A stretch of DNA of 8,643 nucleotides, taken from assembly GCA_016715115.1 (NCBI GenBank), contig JADKBM010000007.1, forward strand, positions 1-8,643, given 5' to 3'. Source of the stretch: Acidobacteriota bacterium. Lineage in GTDB: Bacteria > Acidobacteriota > Blastocatellia > Pyrinomonadales > Pyrinomonadaceae. The notes below the pieces were generated by a model, which saw only the letters and a program-made list of their open reading frames with translations, searched no databases and was not told the origin of the DNA. The translations under genes were made by a program, and so were the position numbers. This document shows positions 7,837 through 8,643 of the stretch, piece by piece; position 1 is the stretch's first letter; the number at the start of each line of letters is the position of its first letter.

Positions 7837-7847
7837 CGCGGGCGAAT
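7834..7847. repeat. Small perfect hairpin ATTCGC-GG-GCGAAT
   Basis: Six-base arms with a two-base centre overlap the right arm of the 23-bp inverted repeat and probably belong to the same repeat element. Confidence 0.4.
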
Positions 7848-7912
7848 GTTCCTTTGCTTAATCCGAGTTAGATCTTTCCGGTTTCCGGACGTGATAATCG
7901 CTTGTTCCGCGG

Positions 7913-7933
7913 CCGGGGCGTCTCGCCCGGTTT
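7913..7933. terminator. GC-rich hairpin followed by TTT
   Basis: GGGCG, loop TCT, CGCCC with two further CC/GG pairs across one bulged G, then TTT. It could terminate plus-strand transcription, but no plus-strand gene lies upstream, so it may just be a structured intergenic repeat. Confidence 0.25.
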
Positions 7934-8175
7934 ACGAACCGAAGAAAAGAACTTGTGAGTAGATGAAGTCATTCACACGGCATCAATGGCGGCATTTTGA
8001 AATCAATCGGGAGGAACCATTTCGATCGTGTTCCTTATGAAAAGCTTTCGCTTCTCGCCGTTTGGCCCGTCGGCACCGTCAGTTTTCGCTGTTTTTTGCT
8101 TTTTTTTGACATCTTTGGACGAATTGCCCGGCTGTTGGACTTCGCTTCGCTCACTCGCCCTCCAATGAGTCACAA

Positions 8176-8545
8176 TCAATCAAAAGACTTGTCCCGATTC
8201 TCACGACTCCATTTTTTCTGCGCCTTCCGGCACTTTGAGCAGTAAAGCACCCCGGCATCTTAGGACTGATCTGTTGGCCCGTCTCTTCCCGGTGTCGCTG
8301 TCGATCACGCAACCGCCACCGGCATAGGTATTTGCGTGCGGAAACAATTTCTCTTCCGCTTCGAGAAATCCTTTTTTATACCTCAACAATCCATAGACAA
8401 TTTCAACCCGGTCTTTTTTAAGAAGTTCGCCGTGAATCTCGCATCTGTCGGTTTTCGGTTGCCAATTTTTCGGTATATGGCTCTCGGTCTCGGAAACTCC
8501 GGGCTCACGGTCAATTTGACCTCCAAATCGAGTCCGTACGGAGAA
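8176..8545 (-). CDS. Small Cys/His zinc-ribbon-like protein, N terminus unresolved (two or more frameshifts)
   Basis: The central part is convincing: ESHIPKNWQPKTDRCEIHG, KKDRVEIVYGLLRYKKGF, EEKLFPHANTYAGGG. Adding one G at the C-run 8278-8280 and one at 8250-8253 (plus-strand numbering) gives GQQISPKMPGVLYCSKC followed by RKAQKKWSRENR and a stop at 8178-8176. CxxH (CEIH) and CxxC (CSKC) about 70 residues apart are likely zinc ligands; a third cysteine lies in GGCVID. This combination suggests a small zinc-binding protein with an unknown role. The frame is open only from 8545, with no usable start codon before the CEIH motif, so the true start is upstream in another frame; ATG 8638 opens a frame reading EARDLRLIFDYTNSVYDG that may be the same protein. 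It may be truncated by the window edge. Confidence 0.55.
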
Positions 8546-8643
8546 CTACAGAACCGACCCGCGGCCGTCATAAACTGAATTCGTATAGTCAAAAATCAAA
8601 CGCAGATCGCGCGCCTCTTTCCTCGGGCAAACTTCCATTGCAA

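Larger units (their letters stand above)
7500..8175. other. Gene-poor intergenic stretch
   Basis: No open frame here has codon bias or resemblance to a known protein; the forward frame at 7997-8245 is short, Phe-rich and runs into the tail of the zinc-ribbon-like gene on the other strand. The stretch contains the inverted repeat and hairpins listed separately and a T-run at 8100-8108. The oxidoreductase promoter should lie near 7500-7600, but I see no convincing -35/-10 pair. Confidence 0.6.

Noticed and set aside
7997..8245. 82-codon forward frame
   Set aside because: Low-complexity Phe/Arg-rich, no ribosome binding site tied to a recognisable protein, and antisense to the zinc-ribbon-like tail.

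Overview
The window reads as a bacterial chromosome segment of moderately high GC, with an AT-richer block at about 3.4-5.2 kb. It carries a class I HMG-CoA reductase, an M50 site-2-protease-like protein with a TPR tail, a TfoX-N protein, a zinc-independent MDR oxidoreductase and a DUF4386 membrane protein. This mix, plus the REP-like intergenic hairpin, suggests an Acidobacteriota-type (Blastocatellia-like) environmental bacterium. That is an impression from gene style; no marker gene is present to prove it.

Layout. Bases 1-282 hold at most the tail of an upstream gene. HMG-CoA reductase (283-1830, +) is followed after a REP-like hairpin by the M50/TPR membrane protease (1869-3022, +). These converge at about 3.03 kb with a long minus-strand series. 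Read in transcription order (right to left), that series is: a small Cys/His zinc-ribbon-like protein (tail at 8176), a 676-bp gene-poor gap with inverted repeats, the MDR oxidoreductase (7499-6530), the DUF4386 protein (6430-5735), a four-helix membrane protein (5674-5234), an unrecognised protein (about 5237-4679), a secreted protein (4646-4022), another unrecognised protein (about 4014-3638), and the TfoX-N protein (3371-3046). The tight spacing from 6430 to 3638 suggests one or two transcription units.

The dominant oddity is that nearly every gene is broken by one or more small indels, mostly consistent with loss of one or two bases in short homopolymers or GC dinucleotide runs. After correction the proteins read as conserved and complete: the reductase keeps all four catalytic residues, the protease keeps HECGH and the NxxP...DG motif, and the MDR regains its glycine-rich loop. 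Only the two adjacent membrane proteins (DUF4386 and four-helix) are intact. Uncorrected long-read assembly error is the simplest explanation; true pseudogenisation is less likely. Several genes described here are therefore reconstructions across two or three frames, and their coordinates span the whole reconstructed gene.

Functionally, HMG-CoA reductase points to a mevalonate route to isoprenoids. The other genes do not form a recognisable pathway. I found no CRISPR array, tRNA, rRNA, transposase or recognisable defence system. The least explained part is the 3.6-5.2 kb block of unfamiliar, partly secreted proteins.
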